Assembly: GCA_903918045.1 (NCBI GenBank)
Contig: CAIXCY010000221.1
Location: 1 to 45,338, forward strand
Origin: an uncultured Bacteroidia bacterium
GTDB lineage: Bacteria > Bacteroidota > Bacteroidia > Bacteroidales > Prolixibacteraceae
Reading direction: 5' to 3'
DNA: 45,338 bases
This document shows positions 1 to 8,281 of this stretch, piece by piece. Both the position numbers and the translations under genes were made by a program. Below the pieces are notes generated by a model. The model was not told where the DNA came from. It saw only the letters and a program-made list of their open reading frames with translations, and did no database searches. How positions within the stretch are numbered: the stretch's first letter is position 1; every line of letters starts with the position of its first letter.

Positions 1-1895
1 CCTTTGGCAAAACCTTTAGCTACCTGTTCGGGGAGGTATTGGATGTTTAAATTGTTTGTCTGATAGGGAATTAAGTGGTTAAGCGACTTATACCAGAGCT
101 CAGCTGTGAAACGGATCGGACGTTCATAAGCATTTATTATTTTATCGTATGAAATAAGGTAATGAACAGCTTTCTGGGCTTTAACACCCTGGATCATATG
201 GGCTTCCTGATTTATCAGCTCCTTGAAAAATGGCATTTGATCATAAACCCCCCATGCAGCCCTAAAAGTCTGGCTCCTGTCGTTTCCTGTTTTCCAGCTT
301 GCTGAAATTCTTGGGCTGAAAATAGTTTGATGGTTGTAGTCCCAGTTTTGAAATCTCACACCGGCGGTAATTCCAATTGTCCCGTTTCCAAGCTCCTCTG
401 ACCAACTCTGCTTGAAAAAACCTGAAAAACGGCTTGAGGTAATTTGGCTATCCCCCGCCCTCGAACGATAGAGCGATATACCATTGTTGTTATATGGAAT
501 TGAATAACCGGCGGAATCCCGCATTTGCCATTCATTGATATGATCAGCGACCCGCTCATACTGATATTTTACCCCCCATTGAAATTGATAATGCCCTGTC
601 GTGTAGGTAGCGCGATGCTCAAACGCATTCACAGTTGCTATTAGTCGGTTTCGGGTGTGAACAAGGTCTGATCCGGTTCCACTTATGGTGGTGCTGTCAG
701 AACTGGATCCAGATCCGGTTTGCTGGGAGACATCACTTAAATAGTATTCTCCCAGTATGTCATTTGAGACATTTTCATAGGCGTGAAAAGAACTGGCCTG
801 AAGCCGGAGCATTAATTTATCGTTTGGTGCAAAGTCGGCAGCCAATGCCCCCATATAATTTTCAAACAAATCCTTCTCCCTGCCATCAAAATAAACCATG
901 AATTGGTAGGGATTGGTTACAGTTCCAAATCTGGTTAACTGTGTTTTGGGGATAAACTGAAATGTATTTTTGGCATAATTCCCAATAAATCCAAGTTTAA
1001 AACGGGAGCTGAACCTATAATTGAGGGAAGTTTGGAAGTCGGTAAAGGAGGGGTTATACTCCCCTTTTTTATCGAGTGTGCCCAATAAATAGGAGGTGTT
1101 TTTATATCGGATACCTGTCATGTGGGAGAATTTCTCCCCGGCTCCGGTCCCTTCAACCAAAACAGAACCACCCAGGGCGCCAACTTCGGCAAAAGCACTG
1201 TTTCGTAAAGGTTTACGGTAAGTAATATCCAGTACAGAAGACATTTTATCACCATACGAGGCATCAAATCCCCCTGCCGAGAATCCAATTGTCGAAACCA
1301 TCTCACTGTTAATGAAACTTAACCCCTCCTGTTCTCCCGATTTTATGAGAAATGGACGTATTATTTCAATTCCGTTTACATAGACAAGGTTTTCGTCAAA
1401 ATTGCCCCCTCTGACCGAATACTGGGAACTCAGTTCGTTGTTACTGCTTACCCCTGGCAGGGTCTTTATGATCGTTTCAACACTTCCACCTATAGATGGC
1501 AATCGTTCCGTAAGCTTTGGCTCAATAGTCTGTAGGTTATTATTCTCCCGCTTCTTCTCTACAACGATCTCTCCGATGCGGTTCACATTGGTTTTTAAAA
1601 CCTGAAATAGAGGTTGACTGCCGGGAAGTTCAACTGTGCGCTCCGTTTTTTCAAATCCTACCGCTGAAAAGATAACGACGATCAGCTTTTTCGGAATCAA
1701 GGGAAGGGTGAATTCTCCCTTACTGTTTGTAACTGTGCCAATCGTGGTTCCTTTTATCAATATATTGACCATTTCAACAGGATGGTTCTGCTCGTCAACA
1801 ACATGCCCCTTAATGCCGGTATCTGGATTTTGCGCCATAGCAACAAGCAGTGAATACCAGACCAGGCAAATGTATGAAACGATAAATTTTGACAT
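1..1895 (-). CDS. TonB-dependent outer-membrane receptor, 3' end beyond window
   Basis: The frame is open from the ATG at 1895 to the window edge, about 631 codons, so the C-terminal part of the barrel is missing. The start follows an in-frame stop a few codons upstream and gives a signal peptide (MSKFIVSYICLVWYSLLVAM, cleaved before AQNP). Residues about 24-110 form a carboxypeptidase-regulatory-like domain (GIKGHVVDEQNHPVEMVNI). A TonB plug follows, with the motifs GSVETIIKTLPGVSS, QYSVRGGNFDENLVYVNGIE and SAGGFDASYGDKMSSVLDI. The rest is a beta-barrel rich in aromatic residues. It should import a bulky ligand across the outer membrane using TonB energy. There is no SusD-like partner in view, so the substrate is unknown. 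The class is certain; the ligand cannot be inferred. Confidence 0.93.
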   Translation of the reverse strand, partial: MSKFIVSYICLVWYSLLVAMAQNPDTGIKGHVVDEQNHPVEMVNILIKGTTIGTVTNSKGEFTLPLIPKKLIVVIFSAVGFEKTERTVELPGSQPLFQVLKTNVNRIGEIVVEKKRENNNLQTIEPKLTERLPSIGGSVETIIKTLPGVSSNNELSSQYSVRGGNFDENLVYVNGIEIIRPFLIKSGEQEGLSFINSEMVSTIGFSAGGFDASYGDKMSSVLDITYRKPLRNSAFAEVGALGGSVLVEGTGAGEKFSHMTGIRYKNTSYLLGTLDKKGEYNPSFTDFQTSLNYRFSSRFKLGFIGNYAKNTFQFIPKTQLTRFGTVTNPYQFMVYFDGREKDLFENYMGALAADFAPNDKLMLRLQASSFHAYENVSNDILGEYYLSDVSQQTGSGSSSDSTTISGTGSDLVHTRNRLIATVNAFEHRATYTTGHYQFQWGVKYQYERVADHINEWQMRDSAGYSIPYNNNGISLYRSRAGDSQITSSRFSGFFKQSWSEELGNGTIGITAGVRFQNWDYNHQTIFSPRISASWKTGNDRSQTFRAAWGVYDQMPFFKELINQEAHMIQGVKAQKAVHYLISYDKIINAYERPIRFTAELWYKSLNHLIPYQTNNLNIQYLPEQVAKGFAK

Positions 1896-2437
1896 GGATG
1901 CTCGGCTATCTGATTCAATTTACAGGAAGTAAAAGTACCTATTTTTATTATTGTCGCCGATCCTTCCTGTCAGATATAATTTATAGAATAACAAATATTA
2001 GCAGATTGCCATTTGTCCTCTTCTTATAAGTTATTATAGGAGTATTTTCTTAGCTAAGATTCTAATAGACCCTTGTTTTTATCATTTCTTCTTATCGTTT
2101 TTGTTTCGATTTCTCACCCGGCTTGCAAACTGATCATCCGAATAGTAAAAAAAATATACATTGATCTTTGGAATATAAATGAAAGTTAAATATAAAATCA
2201 CTAAAATTTAAAAAAGTAAAAATAATATACTATACATAGATAATGCATAAACACTATAAAACACAACATATCAAATATATATAAAATATTTATCTATTAA
2301 ATATTTAGATAAGTAAAATAAATAAACAAAGTAAAATAAAAAGATACACTTTTGTTGTTTCTGTAAAAAAATTGTATTATTTTTGAATCACTCAAAGATT
2401 ATTCATAGGGCAATTTTTTTAATTAGTAACAGATTGT
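1896..2437. other. AT-rich intergenic region between divergent genes
   Basis: This 542-bp stretch has no credible reading frame. The part from about 2135 to 2400 is extremely AT-rich, with many A and T runs and few G or C. It separates a minus-strand receptor from a plus-strand lipoprotein, so it must hold both promoters. Only the plus-strand promoter is clear (see 2378-2385). Confidence 0.7.
2378..2385 (+). promoter_or_regulatory. -7 promoter element (TATTTTTG) of the CAP lipoprotein gene
   Basis: TATTTTTG matches the Bacteroidetes -7 consensus TAnnTTTG exactly. A TTG-containing -33 candidate lies at 2351-2357 (TTTGTTG). The predicted transcript start near 2391 leaves a leader of about 45 nt before the ATG at 2438. 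Confidence 0.6.
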
Positions 2438-3058
2438 ATGAAAGCAATTTTTTCAGTGATTCTATTGATGCTGCTTATGTCATTAATTGGCTGCAAACCA
2501 AGTTTAGATAAAGAAAGTGATGTTGATATTCTACAGGTTATCACACCCTTTCAACAAAGCATGCTAGTTGAGATTAATTTTGCAAGGACTAATCCAGTTG
2601 GTTATGCGGAGTTAAGATTAAAAGCGGCCAGTGGTGATTCTGCAGACAATGGAAGTTATTTGTATATGAAAAATCTGGCTCCCCTTGCTCCAATCAGTTT
2701 TAATAATTCGCTGAATATATCCGCCTCCAATTATGCCCTCTTTTTAGCTGATAAGAATCTTATGGGGCATGATCTTAACGGAACCCCTTTAAAGCGGGCA
2801 ATTACAGTCGGGTTTGAGGGATCCTCCATTGGCGAAAACATTGCTGCTTCATCAGGTGATAGTTTTAATACTTTAGTTGATTCGGAGATAGCCTCGATTA
2901 ATTTTGTGCGCATTATGATTATCGACACGGGAGTGGCTGATCTTGGCCATCGTCGAACGATTTTAAACCCCGCCTATAGAACTGTAGGAATCGGTTATAG
3001 CCGAAATCCGTCCAGCACTTTTATTAATTATAATGTTCAGGATTTTGGTAATTTATAG
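2438..3058 (+). CDS. CAP-domain (SCP/PR-1 family) lipoprotein
   Basis: A 206-residue protein. Residues 1-19 are a lipoprotein signal ending in the lipobox LIGC (Cys19), so it should be lipid-anchored in the cell envelope. Residues about 40-200 are a CAP domain: LVEINFARTNPVGYAEL at the start, paired His in LMGHDLNG, GENIAAS, and LGHRRTILNPAYRTVGIGY near the end. Bacterial CAP proteins are secreted or surface proteins, mostly without a known reaction. The histidines and GEN motif that line the CAP cavity are present. The gene stands alone between an AT-rich region and a hairpin, so the context gives no role. The family is clear; the function is unknown. Confidence 0.85.
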   Translation: MKAIFSVILLMLLMSLIGCKPSLDKESDVDILQVITPFQQSMLVEINFARTNPVGYAELRLKAASGDSADNGSYLYMKNLAPLAPISFNNSLNISASNYALFLADKNLMGHDLNGTPLKRAITVGFEGSSIGENIAASSGDSFNTLVDSEIASINFVRIMIIDTGVADLGHRRTILNPAYRTVGIGYSRNPSSTFINYNVQDFGNL

Positions 3059-3138
3059 GTTGTGAACCTATTTCTTAAACCTTATTTTTCCTCCTTTTTC
3101 CCATTCTTGAATATCCGGTTAGGCGCAATTTTCGAATC

Positions 3139-3173
3139 TCTACGGGATAACTATAAATTCATTATCCCGTAGA
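3139..3173. terminator. 12-bp perfect inverted repeat after the CAP gene
   Basis: TCTACGGGATAA at 3139-3150 is exactly complementary to 3162-3173, with an 11-nt loop. It begins about 80 bp after the CAP stop codon and 109 bp before iorA. The sequence after the stem is AT-rich but has no uninterrupted T run, so it may be a terminator or a 3'-end stabilising hairpin. Confidence 0.5.
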
Positions 3174-3281
3174 TTATATTATTTATAAATTGCCAGGAGT
3201 GATATTTTCCCATATTTGATCTGATAAAAATCTACTATTTTCACCAATTATTTATCATATCGAAAACAGCGTATTTCTCCT

Positions 3282-4913
3282 ATGACTAAAAAACTTTTGC
3301 TTGGTGTTGAGGCGATCGGACAAGGTGCTATTGATGGCGGAATATCGGGTGTTTATGCCTACCCAGGGACTCCTTCAACAGAAATTACCGAATATATTCA
3401 GGGAAATGAGGTGGCTATTGAACGTAATATCCACAAGGAATGGTCTGCCAATGAGAAGACTGCCTATGAATCGGCGCTAGGGATGTCTTATGCAGGAAAA
3501 CGGGCCCTTGTATGTATGAAGCATGTGGGATTAAATGTGGCTGCCGATCCATTTATGAATTCTGCAATGACCGGTATAAACGGAGGGCTGATCATTGCTG
3601 TTGCAGATGATCCTTCGATGCACTCCTCTCAAAATGAGCAGGATTCGCGATTTTATGGGAAATTTGCAATGATCCCAATTCTTGAACCTTCAAATCAGCA
3701 GGAGGCCTATGAGATGACCCGGAATGGTTTTGAGCTTTCCGAGCAGCTGGGTACACCCGTTTTGTTGCGGATTACGACGCGACTTGCACATTCGCGCGCC
3801 GGTGTTATCCCTGCGGAAAACGCATCACCTGAAAATAAACTAAAACTTCCTGCAGATCCTTTACAGTTTATTCTTCTGCCGGCTTTCGCACGAAAAAGAT
3901 ATCAGACGCTGCTTGATAAACAGGTGAAGTTTGAATATGCATCCGAGATTTCTCCCTTCAATTCTTATATTCCAGGGAATGATCATTCACTGGGGATTAT
4001 TTGTTGCGGGATCGCCCTGAATTACCTTCAGGAAAATTTTCCCGAAGGGTGCCCTTATCCCATCCTTAAAATTGTCCAATATCCGCTATCTTCAAAGATG
4101 GTTCGGATGATTGAGCAGCAGACAGATAAATTACTTGTTATCGAGGAGGGCTATCCAATAGTAGAAGAGCAACTTAAAGGATTTTTTAATTACGGAAAAC
4201 CTGTTTCAGGAAAGTTGGACGGGACGCTTCCGCGCACAGGTGAACTTAATCCCGATATTGTTGCCAATGCGTTGCAGCTTCATTTTCAACCGGGCGAAGC
4301 GATTCCAGAATTGGTTGCAAACCGCCCGCCGGCACTTTGCAAAGGATGCGGGCATCATGATATGTTCAGGGCCCTTGATGAGGTCACCGCTGACTATGGT
4401 GATGGCCATGTTTTCTCAGATATCGGATGTTATACACTGGGCGTTCTGCCTCCTTACCATTCAGGTAATACCTGTGTGGATATGGGATCTTCAGTAACGA
4501 TGGCAAAAGGTGCAGCGGATGCTGGTCTTTTTCCTGCTGTAGCGGTTATTGGTGACTCGACGTTTACACACTCCGGAATAACAGGTCTCCTGGATGCGGT
4601 TTATGAAAAATCAAATATTGTGATTATGATCGGGGATAACGAATCGACCTCCATGACAGGGGGGCAGAATTCCTCCGCACTGGGTCGGATTGAATCAATT
4701 TGTATCGGGGCAGGGGTAAGCCCGCAACATATCCATGTCATTGAAGCGTTGCCGAAAAACCATGGTGATTTAGTGGATTTGATCAGGCAGGAAATTCAAT
4801 ATAAGGGTGTATCGGTCATTATCCCCCGCAGGGAGTGTATCCAGAAAAGTGCACGAAGAGTGAGTGAAAGCAAAAGGCAAAAGGGGGGTGAGTGCTCCCT
4901 CTTAAAACTTTAG
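3282..4913 (+). CDS. iorA: Indolepyruvate:ferredoxin oxidoreductase, alpha subunit
   Basis: A 543-residue thiamine-diphosphate enzyme subunit that, with IorB, oxidatively decarboxylates aryl pyruvates to aryl-acetyl-CoA and reduces ferredoxin. This is a step in anaerobic breakdown of aromatic amino acids (reversible as reductive synthesis). The N-terminal pyrimidine-binding domain has AYPGTPSTEITEYIQ. The C-terminal ThDP domain has the CKGCGHHDMF motif near residue 353, then VIGDSTFTHSGI and IGDNESTSMTGGQ. Archaeal and many bacterial IorA proteins end in a ferredoxin domain with two CxxCxxC clusters. This one stops soon after RRECIQ and carries no such cluster. iorB follows after 33 bp, so the two form an operon. 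Confidence 0.93.
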   Translation: MTKKLLLGVEAIGQGAIDGGISGVYAYPGTPSTEITEYIQGNEVAIERNIHKEWSANEKTAYESALGMSYAGKRALVCMKHVGLNVAADPFMNSAMTGINGGLIIAVADDPSMHSSQNEQDSRFYGKFAMIPILEPSNQQEAYEMTRNGFELSEQLGTPVLLRITTRLAHSRAGVIPAENASPENKLKLPADPLQFILLPAFARKRYQTLLDKQVKFEYASEISPFNSYIPGNDHSLGIICCGIALNYLQENFPEGCPYPILKIVQYPLSSKMVRMIEQQTDKLLVIEEGYPIVEEQLKGFFNYGKPVSGKLDGTLPRTGELNPDIVANALQLHFQPGEAIPELVANRPPALCKGCGHHDMFRALDEVTADYGDGHVFSDIGCYTLGVLPPYHSGNTCVDMGSSVTMAKGAADAGLFPAVAVIGDSTFTHSGITGLLDAVYEKSNIVIMIGDNESTSMTGGQNSSALGRIESICIGAGVSPQHIHVIEALPKNHGDLVDLIRQEIQYKGVSVIIPRRECIQKSARRVSESKRQKGGECSLLKL

Positions 4914-4946
4914 CAGGAAATTTCAGTTTCAATAAAAGCCTTACAG

Positions 4947-5528
4947 ATGAAGTGTGACATCGTTTTAGCAGGAGTGGGGGGGCAGGGAATTTTGTCCATT
5001 GCCACTGTTTTGGGTTTTGCAGCCCTTGAAAATAATCTTTACCTGAAACAGGCTGAAACCCACGGAATGTCTCAGAGGGGTGGCGCTGTTCAGTCTTACC
5101 TCCGATTGTCGGATCGCCCTATCCATTCAGACCTGATTCCCTATGGAAAAGCCGATCTGATACTTTCTGTCGAACCAATGGAATCGTTGAGATATCTTCC
5201 CTTTCTGGCACCACACGGATACGTTGTGACGAATCTGACGCCTTTTCGGAATATTGTAAATTATCCTGAATTTGAGTTGATCACAGAACAGATCAGGTCA
5301 CTCAGTCATGCGGTAGCCATTGATGCAGATGCGATTGCAAAGGAGATTGGAAGCTTAAAGGTGTCAAACATGGTTATGCTCGGTGCTGCAACTCCGTTTA
5401 TAGACCTTGCATTTGGAAGTATAGAACAGGGTATTCGCGAAATTTTTGGTCGAAAAGGAGATGATATGGTTATTCTGAATCTTAGGGCCCTGCACGCCGG
5501 CAGAGAATTTTCAATGGCAAATAAATAA
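4947..5528 (+). CDS. iorB: Indolepyruvate:ferredoxin oxidoreductase, beta subunit
   Basis: A 193-residue protein of the pyruvate/ketoisovalerate oxidoreductase gamma-type family. The start MKCDIVLAGVGGQGILSIAT holds the typical GVGGQG loop, followed by ETHGMSQRGGAVQSYLR, both hallmarks of IorB. It is the catalytic partner of IorA. Its ATG lies 33 bp after the iorA stop codon on the same strand, which supports co-transcription. Length is normal for the family. No signal peptide: it acts in the cytoplasm. Confidence 0.93.
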   Translation: MKCDIVLAGVGGQGILSIATVLGFAALENNLYLKQAETHGMSQRGGAVQSYLRLSDRPIHSDLIPYGKADLILSVEPMESLRYLPFLAPHGYVVTNLTPFRNIVNYPEFELITEQIRSLSHAVAIDADAIAKEIGSLKVSNMVMLGAATPFIDLAFGSIEQGIREIFGRKGDDMVILNLRALHAGREFSMANK

Positions 5529-5645
5529 CCCGTTTGGCGACATTACATTATTGACGTATTATTGCATTGTTGTTAGTTTCGTTCAGCATTGGAACACAGT
5601 GCGATAGGAAGTATAAAATGTCAATGTTTAAAATACATTAAGTTG

Positions 5646-6311
5646 ATGATAATTAAATATATAACTTGTTTTGTTTCGTTTTTCCTCTTGTCCGTTTATG
5701 TGGGAAAGGGCATCGAGCGAACAGCTTCATGCAATATTTCTCTTCGAACAGGCGACCTGTTGTTCTTGGGCACTACTTCTGGTGAACTTTCAAAAGCCAT
5801 TGACAAAGCGACACAAACGGCAAACAAGACCCATTTTGATCATGTTGGATTGGTTGAGCTATCCAATGATACAATTTGGGTACTTCATGCGGCCCCTAAA
5901 AAAGGGATTCGCCGCGAACCGATTAGTATTTTTCTGTCACCAGGGAAAGAACCGGTTTCCACAACTGTTTACCGGTTAAAAGACAACCTTCTCAATGCAA
6001 TTCCGGAGGCGATTCAGAAAGCCCGTTCTTTAATAGGATCGAACTATAATTATACTTACAGGATCAAAGATCCAGGTTACTATTGTTCAGAATATATTTA
6101 TGATATTTTTGCGGCTGATTCTATATTCACACTCAATCCGATGACCTTTAAAGATCCCGGAACCGGAGTGTTCTTGCCGGGTTGGGTAGAATACTACCAA
6201 AAACTTGGAATAAGTGTACCGGAAGGTGAGCCGGGTTGCAATCCAAATGGTCTTGCAGCGTCGCCAAAATTGCAGTTGATCGGAGAATTGAAATTTAAAA
6301 GTGATCACTAA
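5646..6311 (+). CDS. Secreted YiiX-like permuted NlpC/P60 amidase
   Basis: From the ATG at 5646 the product has 221 residues and starts with a signal peptide (MIIKYITCFVSFFLLSVYVG). A longer frame begins with TTG at 5589 but would bury the signal peptide, so 5646 is preferred. The mature part has LRTGDLLFLG, then HFDHVGLVE with the likely catalytic His, VLHAAPKKGIRREP, and GYYCSEYIYDIF with the likely catalytic Cys. This order (His before Cys) is that of the circularly permuted papain-like YaeF/YiiX group. Members are thought to cleave amide bonds in peptidoglycan peptides or lipids. It probably acts in the periplasm. The exact substrate is unknown. Confidence 0.8.
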   Translation: MIIKYITCFVSFFLLSVYVGKGIERTASCNISLRTGDLLFLGTTSGELSKAIDKATQTANKTHFDHVGLVELSNDTIWVLHAAPKKGIRREPISIFLSPGKEPVSTTVYRLKDNLLNAIPEAIQKARSLIGSNYNYTYRIKDPGYYCSEYIYDIFAADSIFTLNPMTFKDPGTGVFLPGWVEYYQKLGISVPEGEPGCNPNGLAASPKLQLIGELKFKSDH

Positions 6312-6481
6312 GGAATTGTAAAGCGGCGAGGTCCGTTTTGCAGGTGTTTTTTTTACTTCAGCAACCTTTTGACACCTTTCTGAATCAAACCAATAACTAA
6401 GGGAAAATCAATAAGCTGAAAGGGGTGTTACCAGCTTGTTTTTTCCATTAAAAAATGATGTTCCTATTTGTTGAAAAAATG

Positions 6482-6489
6482 TATCTTTG
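6482..6489 (+). promoter_or_regulatory. -7 promoter element (TATCTTTG) just before bamD
   Basis: TATCTTTG is an exact TAnnTTTG match. It ends only 4 nt before the bamD ATG at 6494, so a start site 5-7 nt downstream would give a leaderless or nearly leaderless mRNA. No good -33 TTTG is placed at the usual distance. Confidence 0.5.
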
Positions 6490-6493
6490 CAAA

Positions 6494-7318
6494 ATGATTC
6501 GAAAAGTGAAAAATATTCTTTGGGTAGCCGTTTTTTTTATGATCCTCTCTTGTGGCGATTATCAGAAAATAGTCAAAAGTACTGACTATGAGTTTAAACT
6601 GAAGAAAGCTAAGGAGTATTATGAACATAAGGAATACGCTCGTTCCTCACAGCTTTACCAGGAACTCGTCAATATTTATCGTGGCACAAGTCGCGCTGAT
6701 CAGATTTATTATTACCTTGCAAAGAGCTTTTACGGGCAGAAGGATTACGTACTGTCGAGTCATTATTTCAGGCAGATGTTAAAGGAATTTCCGCGTAGTC
6801 CCTTTAATGAAGAGGCACAATTCCTTATTGGATATTGCTATTTTCTGGATTCGCCAACTGCAAGACTAGATCAGAAAACAACTCAGGACGCTATTGATGC
6901 CCTTCAATTATTCATAAATATTTTTCCGGGAAGTACACGAGTTGCAGAAGCGAATAAGCTAATTGATGAATTGAGGGAGAAATTGGTATATAAGTCTTAT
7001 TTGTCCGGAAGATTGTATTACGACCTGATGGATTACCGTGCTGCAGTAATTTCGCTCAATAATTGTATAAAAGAATTTCCCGACTCAAAATACCGCGAAG
7101 AGTTAATGTATTACCTGCTTAAGGCAAAATATCTTTTAGGTGAAAACAGTATCGATGAGAAGAAACGGGAACGACTGAATAATGCATTGGATGAGTATTT
7201 TACATTTACGGACGAGTTTCCTGAGAGTAAATATCGTAAAGAGGCTGATCGGTTTTTTGCAAATACAAAGAAGTTGATGAACCTGAGTGATGAAGAGATA
7301 AATAAAATACAAAAATAA
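6494..7318 (+). CDS. bamD: Outer-membrane assembly lipoprotein BamD
   Basis: From the ATG at 6494 the product has 274 residues and starts with a lipoprotein signal ending in ILSC (Cys20). A longer frame from 6455 would place extra residues before the signal and run through a promoter element, so the shorter start is chosen. The mature part is a chain of TPR-like repeats, with AKEYYEHKEYARSSQLYQEL, FYGQKDYVLSSHYFRQML and KEFPRSPFNEEAQFLIGYCY, as in YfiO/BamD. BamD is the essential periplasmic lipoprotein of the BAM complex that folds beta-barrel proteins such as the receptors in this window. It is followed directly by rpoZ, a conserved Bacteroidetes order. Confidence 0.92.
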   Translation: MIRKVKNILWVAVFFMILSCGDYQKIVKSTDYEFKLKKAKEYYEHKEYARSSQLYQELVNIYRGTSRADQIYYYLAKSFYGQKDYVLSSHYFRQMLKEFPRSPFNEEAQFLIGYCYFLDSPTARLDQKTTQDAIDALQLFINIFPGSTRVAEANKLIDELREKLVYKSYLSGRLYYDLMDYRAAVISLNNCIKEFPDSKYREELMYYLLKAKYLLGENSIDEKKRERLNNALDEYFTFTDEFPESKYRKEADRFFANTKKLMNLSDEEINKIQK

Positions 7319-7320
7319 AA

Positions 7321-7647
7321 ATGGATTATAAAAAAACAAAAGCACCGGTAAGCACAGTGCCAAGAGATTTAAATGAATTGGAAGCATTTACTGGCAATAT
7401 CTATGAATCATTAATGGTAATTGCAAAACGTGCAAATCAGATTAATGCCGAATTAAAAGAGGAGTTAAACACTAAACTTCAGGAGTTTGCCTCTTTTACC
7501 GATAATCTTGAAGAGGTTTTTGAAAATCGTGAACAGATTGAGATTTCACGGTACTATGAAAAACTGCCAAAGCCAACGCTTATTGCTTACGAAGAATTCA
7601 AGGAGGGACAGATCTACTACCGCAACCCTACTAAGGATAAAAAATAG
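7321..7647 (+). CDS. rpoZ: RNA polymerase omega subunit (Bacteroidetes type)
   Basis: A 108-residue protein starting MDYKKTKAPVSTVPRDLNEL, with TGNIYESLMVIAKRANQINAE as the omega core. The sequence strongly resembles the Bacteroidetes RpoZ form, which is longer at the C-terminus than the E. coli protein. It helps assemble and stabilise core RNA polymerase. The ATG follows the bamD stop codon (7316-7318) after only 2 nt, so it is translated from the same transcript. coaBC starts 73 bp downstream. Confidence 0.88.
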   Translation: MDYKKTKAPVSTVPRDLNELEAFTGNIYESLMVIAKRANQINAELKEELNTKLQEFASFTDNLEEVFENREQIEISRYYEKLPKPTLIAYEEFKEGQIYYRNPTKDKK

Positions 7648-7720
7648 CAGGTCACGTGTCATTCTTGGATATTATTGAAATGATCATCCGGAATATTGTC
7701 ATTAAAAATTCTTAGAACGG

Positions 7721-8281
7721 ATGGAATTCCAGGGGAAGAAAATAATTCTGTGTGTTTGCGGATCTATTGCGGCCTATAAGGCTGCATATTTATTAAGGGG
7801 ATTAGTTAAGCTGGGCGCAGAAGTTCAGGTTATTATGACCCCTTATGCCAAAGAATTCATAACTCCTTTAACCCTTTCAACCCTCTCGGGGCGCCCCGTT
7901 TTGAGCGAATTTTTCACCCGGGATAATGGTCAGTGGAATAGTCATGTCGATTTAGGTCTTTGGGCAGATCTGATTCTGGTTGCCCCTGCAACAGCATCAA
8001 CGTTAGGAAAAATGGCAAATGGCATTGCTGATAATCTATTAATAACTACTTATTTATCAGCAAAATGCCCGGTTATTATTGCCCCTGCGATGGATCTGGA
8101 TATGTTTCAACACCCATCAACACAACGCAATATCGAATTATTAAGGTCGTACGGAAATTTGATTATAGATCCTGCCTCTGGAGAACTTGCCAGCGGCCTT
8201 GTTGGAAAGGGTCGAATGGAGGAGCCTGAACTAATTCTTGAAAAGATAAAAACTATCTTTTCTGAAAAAAAAAACTGCTGA
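7721..8281 (+). CDS. coaBC: CoaC half of CoaBC: phosphopantothenoylcysteine decarboxylase
   Basis: A 186-residue flavoprotein that decarboxylates 4'-phospho-N-pantothenoylcysteine in coenzyme A synthesis. Visible motifs: ILCVCGSIAAYKAAYLLRGL at the start, HVDLGLWADLILVAPATAS with the active-site His, and VIIAPAMDLDM. In most bacteria CoaC is fused to CoaB in a protein of about 400 residues. Here the frame ends at TGA 8279-8281 immediately after a run of ten A (8265-8274), and CoaB continues in the -1 frame. One extra A would restore a 406-codon fusion. It may be a real split, a slippage-dependent fusion or a sequencing error. Confidence 0.9.
   Translation: MEFQGKKIILCVCGSIAAYKAAYLLRGLVKLGAEVQVIMTPYAKEFITPLTLSTLSGRPVLSEFFTRDNGQWNSHVDLGLWADLILVAPATASTLGKMANGIADNLLITTYLSAKCPVIIAPAMDLDMFQHPSTQRNIELLRSYGNLIIDPASGELASGLVGKGRMEEPELILEKIKTIFSEKKNC

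Noticed and set aside
2135-2400. AT-rich tract as a replication origin or mobile-element scar
   Set aside because: No DnaA-box cluster, no terminal repeats, no target duplication and no transposase or origin gene nearby.
5589-5645. Longer start (TTG at 5589) for the YiiX-like protein
   Set aside because: It would put 19 residues in front of a good signal peptide that starts at the ATG 5646.
7136-7387. Minus-strand frame across the bamD-rpoZ junction
   Set aside because: It is the antisense shadow of two certain genes.
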